64,000 bases of DNA from Pseudoips prasinana (Eukaryota > Arthropoda > Insecta > Lepidoptera > Nolidae). This document shows, piece after piece, positions 55,690 to 64,000 of this stretch (its first letter is position 1; each line of letters opens with the position of its first letter). The stretch is taken from positions 17,874,001 to 17,938,000 of the forward strand of contig OX621244.1 of assembly GCA_951640165.1 (NCBI GenBank), in the 5' to 3' direction. The position numbers and the translations under genes are program-made. Under the pieces are notes generated by a model, which did no database searches, was not told the DNA's origin, and was given only the letters and a program-made list of their open reading frames with translations.

Positions 55690-56044
55690 GATTGCCTCGT
55701 TGTTCTAGCGGTAGCGTGTTCACCCGCAGGTCCTGGGTTCAAATCCCGGGTTGGGCCAAAAGTTTGGGCTTTTCTGTAAAAAGAAAAATCAGCAACAGCC
55801 CGAAGTTTGGGAATTTGCGGTATTAAACCCCCGGGCCTCGGAAAGCACGTAAAGCCGTCGGTCCTGTACCTGACCTCTTTCGGGTCGTGTCGTAAGGCGT
55901 CCCAGCGAATCATGGGAGTGATGAAATAGAAAGTGCTCCTGTCTTTGCGCACACACTTGTGCACTATAATATGTCCAGCGCAGATGACTAATTTCTAGTG
56001 ATACTGGCCGCCGTGGCCGAAATTCGGCTAGGAGAACATTATTA
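55690..56044 (+). mobile_element. tRNA-derived SINE family A, best complete copy
   Basis: Head: 'gttctagcggtagcgtgttc' (A-box) and 'ggtcctgggttcaaatcccgggtt' (perfect-looking B-box). Body: 'aaaaatcagcaacagcccgaag', 'ttaaacccccgggcctcggaaagcacgtaaagccgtcggtcctgtacc', 'gtcgtaaggcgtcccagcgaatcatgggagtga', 'gtgctcctgtctttgcgcacac', 'cactataatatgtccagcgcagatga', and end 'ggccgccgtggccgaaattcggctaggagaacatt'. Five further copies or fragments occur in this window (15053, 24568, 32152, 50893, 61000). The minus-strand 95-codon ORF through it is not a gene. The tRNA-like head is not predicted to be a working tRNA. Confidence 0.87.
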
Positions 56045-56278
56045 GTATGTAAAAGGTGGAAAGACTTTTAAATTTTCTTTCTTTTACTTGCTTCATAGGG
56101 ATAGTGTATTCATTAAGAATAGACTAATATTGCATTTACATGTTTAGATAAAAGCTAGTTGTGCACGTGTGAGTACCGTCATATTAACTACAGTATAGCT
56201 CATTATCTATGCTAATTAGTGTAACGTGTATACGGTGTAACTTGTACCGGTTTTTCCACCCTTATCAAGAAAATAAAA

Positions 56279-56345
56279 TAGGTTTCTATTCGCGTAAACT
56301 TAAAAAGCGCTTGTAAAGAGTCAGATCATATTTGTAGTGATATAG
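56279..56345 (-). repeat. Inverted piece of dispersed repeat C
   Basis: Reverse complement reads 'actacaaatatgatctgactctttacaagcgc...' and then 'agtttacgcgaatagaaacct', matching the right end of the copies at 52.4 and 55.4 kb. Confidence 0.75.
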
Positions 56346-56356
56346 CGCTAGCCAAC

Positions 56357-56583
56357 TGCCTTCAATTCTAGAACTACTAAATTTAGAAATAATAGCTTAG
56401 AAACTTGTTATTTATTTAATGATTTAAAAAAATATGTGATAAGATAGACCGCACGGACGGACTAATATATTTTTTTAGTAACTTTTATGCTGTTTCTACT
56501 ATGTTTATGTACTTACTTCATTGTGATCTTGACAAGTACAAGTGTATGTAAATACCCAAGTGCTGAATAACTTTCATTATTTC
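56357..56583 (+). mobile_element. LINE 3' UTR with TTTCA tail, copy 2
   Basis: Same block as 16950-17213 ('cttcaatt', 'agaccgcacggacggactaat', 'cttgacaagtacaagtgtatgt', 'aagtgctgaataa.tttcatta'). Its 3' end abuts the MITE at 56584 directly, replacing the MITE's outer ~30 bp. Confidence 0.72.
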
Positions 56584-56707
56584 ATCAAGCTACCCCAATC
56601 TGTCAAATTTCCCCAATTGAAAGTGAACCTGAACCTTATGTGATAAAGTTGAAAACCGATAAAATAAATTTTACAGATTGGGGTAGCTGGGTGTGTTGGC
56701 GTCTGTA
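56584..56707. mobile_element. Hairpin MITE, copy 2, left end truncated
   Basis: Left arm 'atcaagctaccccaatctgtcaaat' and right arm '..acagattggggtagctgggtgtgttggcgtctgta' match copy 1. The outer 'tacagacgccagcac' of the left arm is missing where the LINE tail joins. Confidence 0.8.
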
Positions 56708-56709
56708 CA

Positions 56710-58250
56710 TGTAGATATTTAGATATGAGATTTGTGAAATAATTTAGAAATAACATTTGAATTATGATAGCTATTATTTATTTATTTACCTAGCTTATTA
56801 AAAATATAATCAATGTGATTATTTAAAGCGTTATATGAAAAAAAAATGTTTATTCACAATTAATAATTCTTCTTTACAGATATTATACTTCTGCCAAACT
56901 GCATAACAGTTTGTTGGCAGATGAAGCTCCCTTTTTCCAATTTTCTTATATAACCATAATATAATATACTTAGGTACTATTTACTAATATCTCAGATTCT
57001 ACACGCTTTAAGAGAACTTTTTTTACGAATGTATATTATTAGTTTAGGTATCGATATTTATAGTTTTAGATACATCTTTTTCTGACTTTTATCGAATTGC
57101 AACGACTCCTGCCCAGTTGTCTAAAACATACGAACAAAAATACTCTAAACTATGCATTTAGTATATTTTATTAAAAAAAATTATAATTTTTTATTTATTG
57201 AGGACAGCCACTAATTGTTACATTATTCTTTTCTTCTTCATTTTTCTTTCTTTTTCTCTATGAATAATACAATAACACAGATCCTAATGCACAATTTTTA
57301 AAGGTGTCACTGCATGCATTTATTATTAATTAGAACTAGAACTAGAATTAGTAAATACTACAGCTAGATATTAAAAACTAAACTAAAACTAATTATAGAC
57401 ACAACTTTATATGTGTATATGGATATAAGGTTTATATAATATTCACTGTGGTTAAGGAATAATTTTCAATAAATATTGAGTTCGAGTTCATTTCCTTAAC
57501 AATCCCAGCACAGAAAATTTGAAGTTTCGTAAACTGCCTGCAAAAATGTCCACTGTTTGTCTAACAGAGCTATAAAACCTCGACATGCGTGAAATTGCTG
57601 AAAACTGTTTAAGGTTAGTCCTTGCAGCAGGTACGTTTAACAAGCCGAGCGTGACTCCGCGCCTTGGTATGTGTCGATATACATCCTAGTGTCCGAATTA
57701 TTATACGACAGTACACACAACTCCCATAGTATTTTATTATACGACAGCTTAATGCTTCGTGTAGTGTCAAGTGAGTGGCCTCGCTACTACCTCAAGTTAT
57801 CAAGTTCTTTAATGCTTTCATATGTATAAATAGGTGTTTAAATATAAAAGTAAGTAACAAACCCAACACCCCAGAGTCATCCCCAACACAAGTATTAATT
57901 TAACTTACTAGGAGTGACTCATATAAGAATAAGATAAAAAAGAACAAAAACATGAACCCTGTCAGGGTGTTGCAAATACATAATTTTTTTGTGTTTCTAA
58001 TTTGAATTTAATTACATTTATATTTTTGAGCATTTCCTTAATAATTAGCATTGAATTATTAAATAAATTAAATAAGTACGTACATTAAATTGGTTGGATA
58101 ATAAATTAAGTTAAATTATTATTATACATTATAATAAATTTGAATTAAATTTATACTATATTACATTATCAATATTAAATGATTTTCTATTAAATAAAAT
58201 ATTTGATAGAAAATAATTGAAATAAATTATAGAGATACAATACAAATAAT
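56710..58250. other. No gene recognised
   Basis: Very AT-rich, including A/T-only tracts around 58020-58240. No supportable gene. Confidence 0.5.
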
Positions 58251-58254
58251 ATAA

Positions 58255-58420
58255 TTTAGGTCATAAATATCAAGGTCTTAGTCATTTAGTCGTCACGTCC
58301 GTGTTTCGGGTTCGATCGTGGACACGACAACCATTTGTATGACTCATATATAGATATTCTGAGTGTACTTTCTGTCCGCGAACTGCATGTTTGCGACACA
58401 GAGTATTGCCCCGCGCAATA
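58255..58420 (+). mobile_element. Possible SINE relic
   Basis: 'tttcgggttcgatcgtggac' contains a B-box (GGTTCGATC) and 'ccgcgcaataaaagttgttgtcccatgca' looks like an interspersed-repeat body. The A-box is poor ('ttagtcatttagtcg'). Confidence 0.35.
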
Positions 58421-58697
58421 AAAGTTGTTGTCCCATGCAATACAGAGATTTATTTCTTGAGCATAGCACTTCTATGAAAATTACGATGATATGATAGATA
58501 GATATGATGACAATGTCGATATAAATGATTACCTTTACCATTATAAGGTTTACCTTTACAGGCTTTACTTTTCAAATAAATATACACAAGTACCTACACA
58601 CATAAAATTTTAATGTCGACGACGTCAGACGTTCGTTTTCCTTGCAATCAAATATCAATAATATCTTGGAATTACTATAATTAATATCACATATAAG

Positions 58698-58893
58698 TAG
58701 TTACTACCTGCGACCCCGCTGTTTCACCCGCAATTTAGCAGTGTAGCCTGTGTAAATTTAGAGTATAATCTATCTGCATTCTAAATTCCATCCAAATATT
58801 CAGCCGTTTTTTGTGATTGCTCAACAAACGTGTAAACAGTAAAACATATAATAATATAAACATTCTATCATTCAAACTTTCACATTTATAATG
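58698..58893 (-). mobile_element. Helitron-like element, degraded minus-strand copy
   Basis: 'agttactacctgcgaccccgctgtttcacccgcaattt', 'tgtagcctgtgtaaa', 'gagtataatctatctgcattctaaatt', 'tattcagccg' and 'aactttcacatttataat' follow the minus-strand layout of lepidopteran CTAG-ended elements, but the CTAG terminus has changed to GTAG and the TC end is lost. Confidence 0.55.
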
Positions 58894-58914
58894 ACAACAA
58901 ACAAACAAAAACAC

Positions 58915-59175
58915 TACTTACTTATCGTATGGGCAGTGATTACCCTAGTGTCGAAGTTGTTCAAGCCGCCCATTAGGCCTCTGACATGGCCTACAATCGT
59001 TAAGCCATCTTAACGATTGTAGTCTAATGACTACAACCTGGAGCGAGCTTAACGTGCCGTCAGAAGCACGGAGACGCTCAGAAATTAAACCACTTCAGCG
59101 GTCACCCTTCTATGAACTGACTGTGAGCCTAGTTGCTTAACCTCGCCGATCACTTACGAACCGGTGAGAGCATCT
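58915..59175 (+). repeat. Dispersed repeat family B, copy 2
   Basis: Counterpart of 36045-36315. Contains a 14-bp perfect hairpin CTACAATCGTTAAG / CCAT / reverse complement at 58991-59022; the other copy has a different short hairpin (gttgtc tttc gacaac) at the corresponding place, so a hairpin may be a normal part of the element. Confidence 0.65.
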
Positions 59176-59439
59176 AGCTATGAAACACTGAAATTCTGTG
59201 ATTCCGCGATTCTATCTCAGAATTGCACTAAACCTTAATTAATGTCACTTTACAACAACATTGAGGCGTGATCGGGGCTGTTCCTACTTTAGAGAAGTTG
59301 AGCTATATCTCCGATTCTACATAACCTATTAAGATAAATAGAAACAATATCAATAAAATACACTAACACCGAAATTTTATTGAAATATTGCATAGCAATT
59401 TCAACGTAAAGGTAACAAATATCACCAAATTACCCTCGC

Positions 59440-59818
59440 AGAGTTCAATAGGATAATAGAATTCTGCAACAAATATAACATTATTACAAATAATCGATGT
59501 GTTTTTCAGAAGGGAAAATCGACAACACTTGTAATATTTACAATTTTGCGCACCGTGTTGACAAGTATTAATGGCAACTATTTAACAACAGGAATTTTAT
59601 TTCATTTGTCTCAAGCATACGATTTTATGGCACATGATGTTCTTTTAATAAAACTTGACACCGTTAGAATAAGAGAACAAGTAATGATTACGGTTCTGTA
59701 TTTTACGGTTCTGTAGTTTTCATAAATAAAGTAGAGAGTAAGGAGCTAAATTCCTACCCTAATTTTTATGAAAACAAATGCGGAATCCCGCAAGGGAGCG
59801 TGCTAGGTGTATCAAAAG
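59440..59818 (+). pseudogene. Jockey-like LINE RT relic
   Basis: In broken frames: EFNRIIEFCNKYNI, FQKGKSTTLVIFTILRTVLT, GILFHLSQAYDFMAHDVLL (motif A region, 'FxDLSxAFDxVxHDxLL', with His for the catalytic Asp) and YENKCGIPQGSVLGV (motif B). It ends abruptly after motif B, so the Y/FADD box is absent. Old and inactive. Confidence 0.72.
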
Positions 59819-59819
59819 C

Positions 59820-60990
59820 AATGAAGAAGATTAAGCTAAACACGTGGACATCTTTCATAATTCGTAATGTTACCTGTATACCATGTTTAATGCAAATATA
59901 GATTTACCTTATCTCAAAATATATACTACAGTCTGTTCTGCAGTTTTTGCGTGAGTCTATTTTCACCTTTTAGATAACATAGTCTCAACCATAGGAACCC
60001 GTAACGATTCGGGATTAAATTGATCTATAACTTGATTAAAATCCATTCAGTAGTATTTTTAAACTTCGTGTTTGGTCTACCCACCGACAGACAAAAATTA
60101 AAGTGGTATCTACTAAGATAGTTAGTGGTATCTACTGAGGTAGGAGGTTCGGGGTTTGGCCCTATCTAAACACTGACTTATCGAGATAATTCACGAACCA
60201 ATGTGAGAACCTTAAGAGGTTTTTATTAAATAAAAACCGAATAAATTTTATTCTGTTGTACGAACAATAGCTTAGCGAGGCTTACAAGATAGTAGGTTAA
60301 GATGCTGTTACTTAACGCTTGTATATATTGAACCTCTATCTGGTGAAGGGGTCTCCGTGTGTATGCTCGCTGTTTATGACAACGAATTACAAGAATGTTA
60401 TACTAAAAATTCATTGGAAAAAAAATCCTTTTACTGAATATAAATACGATCATGTCATCATATCATTTTCAATGCTTTTAATATTAATTTAATTACATGA
60501 ACTTATTCGTAACAAGCTTGTGATGGCAAGAAAAAAATAAATAACAAAAACCAAATACTTTTTCTTTTAAGAAATTTAAGCTATTGGTGTTTTTTCTTTC
60601 CAATAGCAAATCTACATTATTTTGAATATGGCTCCTTAATCTGGATAGCTTATAAGGACCGAGTCACGTGTTCAGCGGTGAGTGAGTGACCATATCAGCG
60701 GTGTAATTTTTAAACGAATAGTACTTGAATGGACACGTCAAATATAGGAATCCCTTGCTCGTAGCATAACGCAGAGCACCTACCCTGAATTGGTAGAGGG
60801 TGCTGATTCAAGACCCGCCGGATGATTAAATTTATGGTCTCCCGTTTTTAAGATTAGATTAATGGTTTGTATTGCGACTAATGCTATAACACTAAAATTT
60901 AATAAAGGACACGTCAAGTGGTTTGGAAAACTTATAAATAGTAGTCATTATTCTAAAGTAATTAAATAAGATGACTAGCCGTCTTGAATA
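59820..60990. other. No gene recognised; repeat-like words only
   Basis: About 60000-60095 ('aacccgtaacgattcggg', 'aatccattcagtagta', 'gacagacaaaaatt') resembles the inside of a Helitron-like or related repeat. About 60765-60830 ('gcagagcacc...ggtagagggtgctgattcaagaccc') is weakly tRNA-like. Not strong enough to name. Confidence 0.35.
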
Positions 60991-60999
60991 ACATTGAGT

Positions 61000-61258
61000 C
61001 TCTATTCCCTCACTCTCATAGCCTGATTGAACTGTGATACGTGATACATGACCGGTGAGATATCAAGCACAGACAGCTTTACGTGCCCTCCAAGGAACGG
61101 GGGTGTTATACCGTCTACTTCTTGAACCCAGAATACTACTTGGTTTTTAATAATGTCAGATAACACCCAATAACACTTAATGACCCTACACGGGACTTCA
61201 ACCCAGGACGTCTTAACTTTAGTTAAATACACAACCGCTAGAACAACGAGGCAGTCAA
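61000..61258 (-). mobile_element. SINE family A, diverged minus-strand copy
   Basis: Right end: tRNA-like head inverted ('gacttcaacccaggacg...aaccgctagaacaacgaggcagtc'). Body inverted: 'gacagctttacgtgccctccaaggaacgggggtgttatacc', 'ctctattccctcactctcat'. The distal end of the SINE is missing. Confidence 0.72.
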
Positions 61259-61528
61259 TTGAACGTAACTTCCACCCACAAAAGGAAGGTCTGGGCACGG
61301 ATAAACTTCCCGCTTGTGTACGAGGACTTAATACTTGAGTGCGGCAAGCTACAAATAACACAGTGAAGAATTGGCAACAAAGCTTGTTAAAAATAAAAGC
61401 ACGTACAGCGACGTCTTGTTAATATTCATCAGCCGACAAGTCCCCACGGCCACTTGGGTACCACTAAAACGATTTACTATGCACTTTTTTGACAGTTTGC
61501 TATTAATAGAATAATTAGGAATGATTAC

Positions 61529-61627
61529 AAAAAATTAACGACTTAGACAACCACCTAGTAACATACAATTTTATAAGTTAACTTATAATTGTATGTTAAT
61601 AAGTGGTTGTCTAAGTCGTTAACTTTT
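61529..61627. repeat. Large imperfect hairpin (arms about 45-50 bp)
   Basis: Left arm 'aattaacgacttagacaaccacctagtaacatacaattttataag' pairs with right arm 'cttataattgtatgttaataagtggttgtctaagtcgttaac' with only a few mismatches and a spacer of a few bases. It may be a hairpin MITE. Confidence 0.9.
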
Positions 61628-61631
61628 TAAC

Positions 61632-61669
61632 TAATTTTGTTACTTGGGTATACCCAAGTAACAAAATTA
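61632..61669. repeat. Perfect 38-bp palindrome
   Basis: TAATTTTGTTACTTGGGTA followed directly by its exact reverse complement, no spacer, 4 bp after the larger hairpin. The half 'taacaaaattata' recurs at about 61725-61739. Confidence 0.97.
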
Positions 61670-61674
61670 TAAGC

Positions 61675-62735
61675 ATAAGTTCTCATTCTTTAGTGATACC
61701 TATATAATTATAAGTTATACATATGTAACAAAATTATACGGATAAGATTTTCTAATGTTAGTGAATTTAAATTATTCTTTGAGTTTAATTTGAGGCCTTT
61801 AAGTGTCAGCAAATGAGTGTAGCTAACCCTTCCCTGCACCCCGATGAGCTCTGGCGACCTTACCTATGCACAGAAACGCTGTGCCCTACCTCTCTTATTT
61901 TAAAAGCTAATTGTGTGAACTGTTTTTATAAGCATTTTCATATACCTCTTGCGAAAAAATTGATTTGTTGGCTACGCGGGTCCAATCAATCGAATATTTC
62001 TGGTTTTGTAATGTTCTCATAATGGTAAATATGCGTCTTTTCACATAAACAAAGTTTTATAACGTTCTTTTAATTAAATTAAACAAAGACTTTTAACATT
62101 GCTGGCCTAGACTACAAAACTGGTGACTATAGTAGACTTAAGCTTAAATCCCGCCTAAGTCCGAAAATAAAGCTGTAGATCCATTATACTTTAATAAGCA
62201 CTTGATACCCACGCTAACTTTAGTGGCTTCTAACGTTTCACGGTTAAGATGAGTAATAAAACTGTTTAAAATATTCATATTTTTACGACCGTGTATGACC
62301 TTTTCGATTTGAAATGATATTTAAAACTTTAGAAATATGCAAAACATAATTTACATATTTATTAAATACTAGAATTGTTTAGCTAGTAGTAATCTCGCGT
62401 AAACGACATACATTTATGACTTTTAACTAATAAAGAAAAATAATGATTTATTAAATTTGATTGTGATGGATAAACTAAAAAACAAATGAATCGATTTAAA
62501 AAATCTTCCACTTATCACCAAGTAACTTGGGATGTATTTTAATGTGAAAATAGATAGTTTAACATTAGGTATTAAAAATTTGCCGGTAAAAGTCATTATT
62601 TACAAAATTTTACGATAGTGCTTATACTATTTCTATACCCATGTGAAAGCTGGGGCGGGTCGCTAGTATCTGAATATAATCAATATATAATGAATACGGT
62701 GATGGCGGCGAATTTCAGAATATCATTCATTACCC
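61675..62735. other. No gene recognised
   Basis: AT-rich; a 69-codon ORF at 61813-62022 has no recognisable family. Confidence 0.45.
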
Positions 62736-62739
62736 ATCT

Positions 62740-62932
62740 CATCCCATGGAGGGCGTAGTAGTCGACCCGAAGGAATATCTACCAGAGGATGGACAGCAGC
62801 TACATTCGGAGTACTATGACCATCTTACTGCGATCGCCAACCCGTCTGCCAAGCGTGGATATATACCCCCAAGATGATTCTTGGTGGAGGCTTCTATCCG
62901 GCAGCGGACTTCTTACAACTGTTTTAATGATG
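62740..62932 (+). mobile_element. RTE-type LINE 3' end
   Basis: 'accatcttactgcgatcgccaacccgtctgccaagcgtgg' followed by 'tggtggaggcttctatccggcagcggact' and 'tgatgatta' is the standard lepidopteran RTE terminus (…gatcgccaacccgcctgccaagcgtggtgactatgg… gtggaggcctatgtccagcagtggac… gatgatga). 3' UTR only; no RT motifs. Confidence 0.75.
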
Positions 62933-62939
62933 ATTAGGC

Positions 62940-64000
62940 AAAAAAACTCAATTTACAAGTAGTTATCATCCGTAACGGTTAAAAATATATTTTTGTTTTA
63001 ATAAACGTTAATGTGAAATTCCAAAACGACTTCTTGTCTTCTCAGCTTTCTAAGTAGGTAACCTATACGTCTGATTAATAAAAACACTAAGACGCTTCGC
63101 TATATACAACACTTCTTACTCGTCCTATCATTTAACTGTTCTTGTAATTTTAACTTAATGTTTATTAAAAAAATCTATATTACATATAATGGCTTTGCAA
63201 GAATAATATCATCATTTGACTCCAGGGTTACAATAATTAATCGAACTTTTATTGTAGGAAGATATCCATATCGTATATCGTATCCGTATCAATGCAAAAA
63301 TAACAACAGTTTGGTCACAGTATAAAAATGGACAGTAAGGTAACTAAGCCTAGTTGATGATATATGTAATTACCTACGCTCCATTGAAGCTGTAGGGTTG
63401 TAACTTTTAATGTTTTATCATTATTTTTTATTTTAAACCTTATTTGTTTAATAAATCAGCAGAACGATTAAAATCCGAAAGCGTCCGTTTTGACGAAGCC
63501 GAGTTCAAATCATATACTACGCAATACGCACGTAGATTTTTAAAAAGATTGCGAAGATAAACTGATACGCGACCACTCGTTTTGACGCGGCACACACAGC
63601 TGACAGCACCGTGACACCCGCTTAGTGGTCTTGACGATGCGTTTGTTTAAGTGTGCTGTTTCGACCGTTTGTATGTAGTTTCCGTACTGTCTTTGTATAT
63701 ACTGAGGTTTGGTGTTCATTCGGAATTATCTGAAGTATTTGTATTAAATATTTTACAAATTTAAACCAGTAAAAAGGAAATTTTGTTGTTGAGTCTTAAG
63801 ATACATTACGACTATTGTCGACTATTTCGTTTGTGTTTATAAAATTTGCGTATCAGTAACGTACGAATGAAAGTCATTTGATAGGATGTTAACGACCGGT
63901 GACGTACATGCCGCCAAAATGTCTGCGTACTCGATCTTGCGATCGCTATCATGAGTAATAGAAGATCTAACGCCCACACTTGTGACGTAATGTGTACCAA
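62940..64000. other. No gene recognised
   Basis: AT-rich to 63450, then CpG-richer (63470-63680: 'gacgaagccgag', 'gacgcggcacacacagctgac') but without ORF, TATA/Inr pair or repeat match I trust. Could be the edge of a gene beyond the window. Confidence 0.35.

Noticed and set aside
55690..55765. Functional tRNA gene
   Set aside because: A- and B-boxes are present but the sequence is the head of a dispersed SINE and I see no closed acceptor stem.
55677..55964. 95-codon minus-strand ORF
   Set aside because: Also a reading through SINE family A.
1..64000. CRISPR array, bacterial operon, riboswitch, phage or toxin system
   Set aside because: No regularly spaced direct repeats with unique spacers, no ribosome-binding sites, and the content is clearly animal repeat DNA.
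1..64000. LTR retrotransposon or endogenous virus
   Set aside because: No paired LTRs, protease, integrase or envelope-like motifs were seen; all RT signals fit non-LTR elements.

Overview
The window looks like nuclear DNA of an insect, almost certainly a moth or butterfly. It is AT-rich, has no operons or ribosome-binding sites, and carries repeat families typical of Lepidoptera: short Helitron-like elements ending in CTAG, RTE-type LINEs ending in the familiar 'gaggc(c)tatgtcc(a/g)...gtggac' tail, R1-clade LINEs and tRNA-derived SINEs. I found no convincing host protein-coding gene. Nearly every real coding signal belongs to a retrotransposon. The window is best read as intergenic, intronic or heterochromatin-like repeat territory, with two GC-rich patches (about 19.45-19.6 kb and 30.2-30.37 kb) that could be promoters or first exons of unseen genes.

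Layout. 0-6.6 kb: a CA/CT microsatellite, Helitron-like elements and decayed LINE pieces. 6.9-15.3 kb: a nearly full-length 6 kb R1-clade LINE (6999-13070) with a 21-A tail and a perfect 14-15 bp target-site duplication, inserted into the endonuclease region of an older, decayed R1-like LINE. 15.3-25 kb: mostly unassigned AT-rich DNA with an RTE fragment (17.75-18.33 kb), a Jockey-type tail (22 kb) and a tiny 5'-truncated minus-strand sister of the 6 kb R1 element (23554-23711) with its own 11 bp duplication. 25.9-28.7 kb: two 5'-truncated LINEs back to back. 30-36.6 kb: the possible promoter, two Helitron-like elements and SINEs. 36.6-39.4 kb: a minus-strand 5'-truncated LINE with a long pol reading frame broken by one small palindromic insertion. 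40-45.5 kb: more LINE relics. 45.5-49.75 kb: a minus-strand R4/Dong-type element (R2-like architecture: YMDD reverse transcriptase, CCHC finger and C-terminal restriction-like endonuclease). Its long reading frame is interrupted by a single TGA, and both ends lie in ATT/TAA repeats. 50.9-56.7 kb: a cluster of SINEs, a hairpin MITE present twice, a direct and inverted dispersed repeat, and a ~150 bp tandem array. 58-64 kb: Helitron, SINE and LINE relics and a region of large palindromes.

How it works together: the non-LTR elements are autonomous or formerly autonomous copy-and-paste units (endonuclease plus reverse transcriptase). SINEs, MITEs and short Helitron-like copies are non-autonomous passengers that would depend on enzymes encoded elsewhere. 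The most notable points are the near-intact R4/Dong element with a duplicated N-terminal domain sitting in the microsatellite tail of another LINE; the R1 element whose two ORFs are in one frame separated by a lone TAA, with no ATG before the endonuclease; and many perfect short hairpins, one of which can be read as an inverted templated insertion that broke a LINE ORF. All family assignments come from motif recognition by eye, not from database searches.
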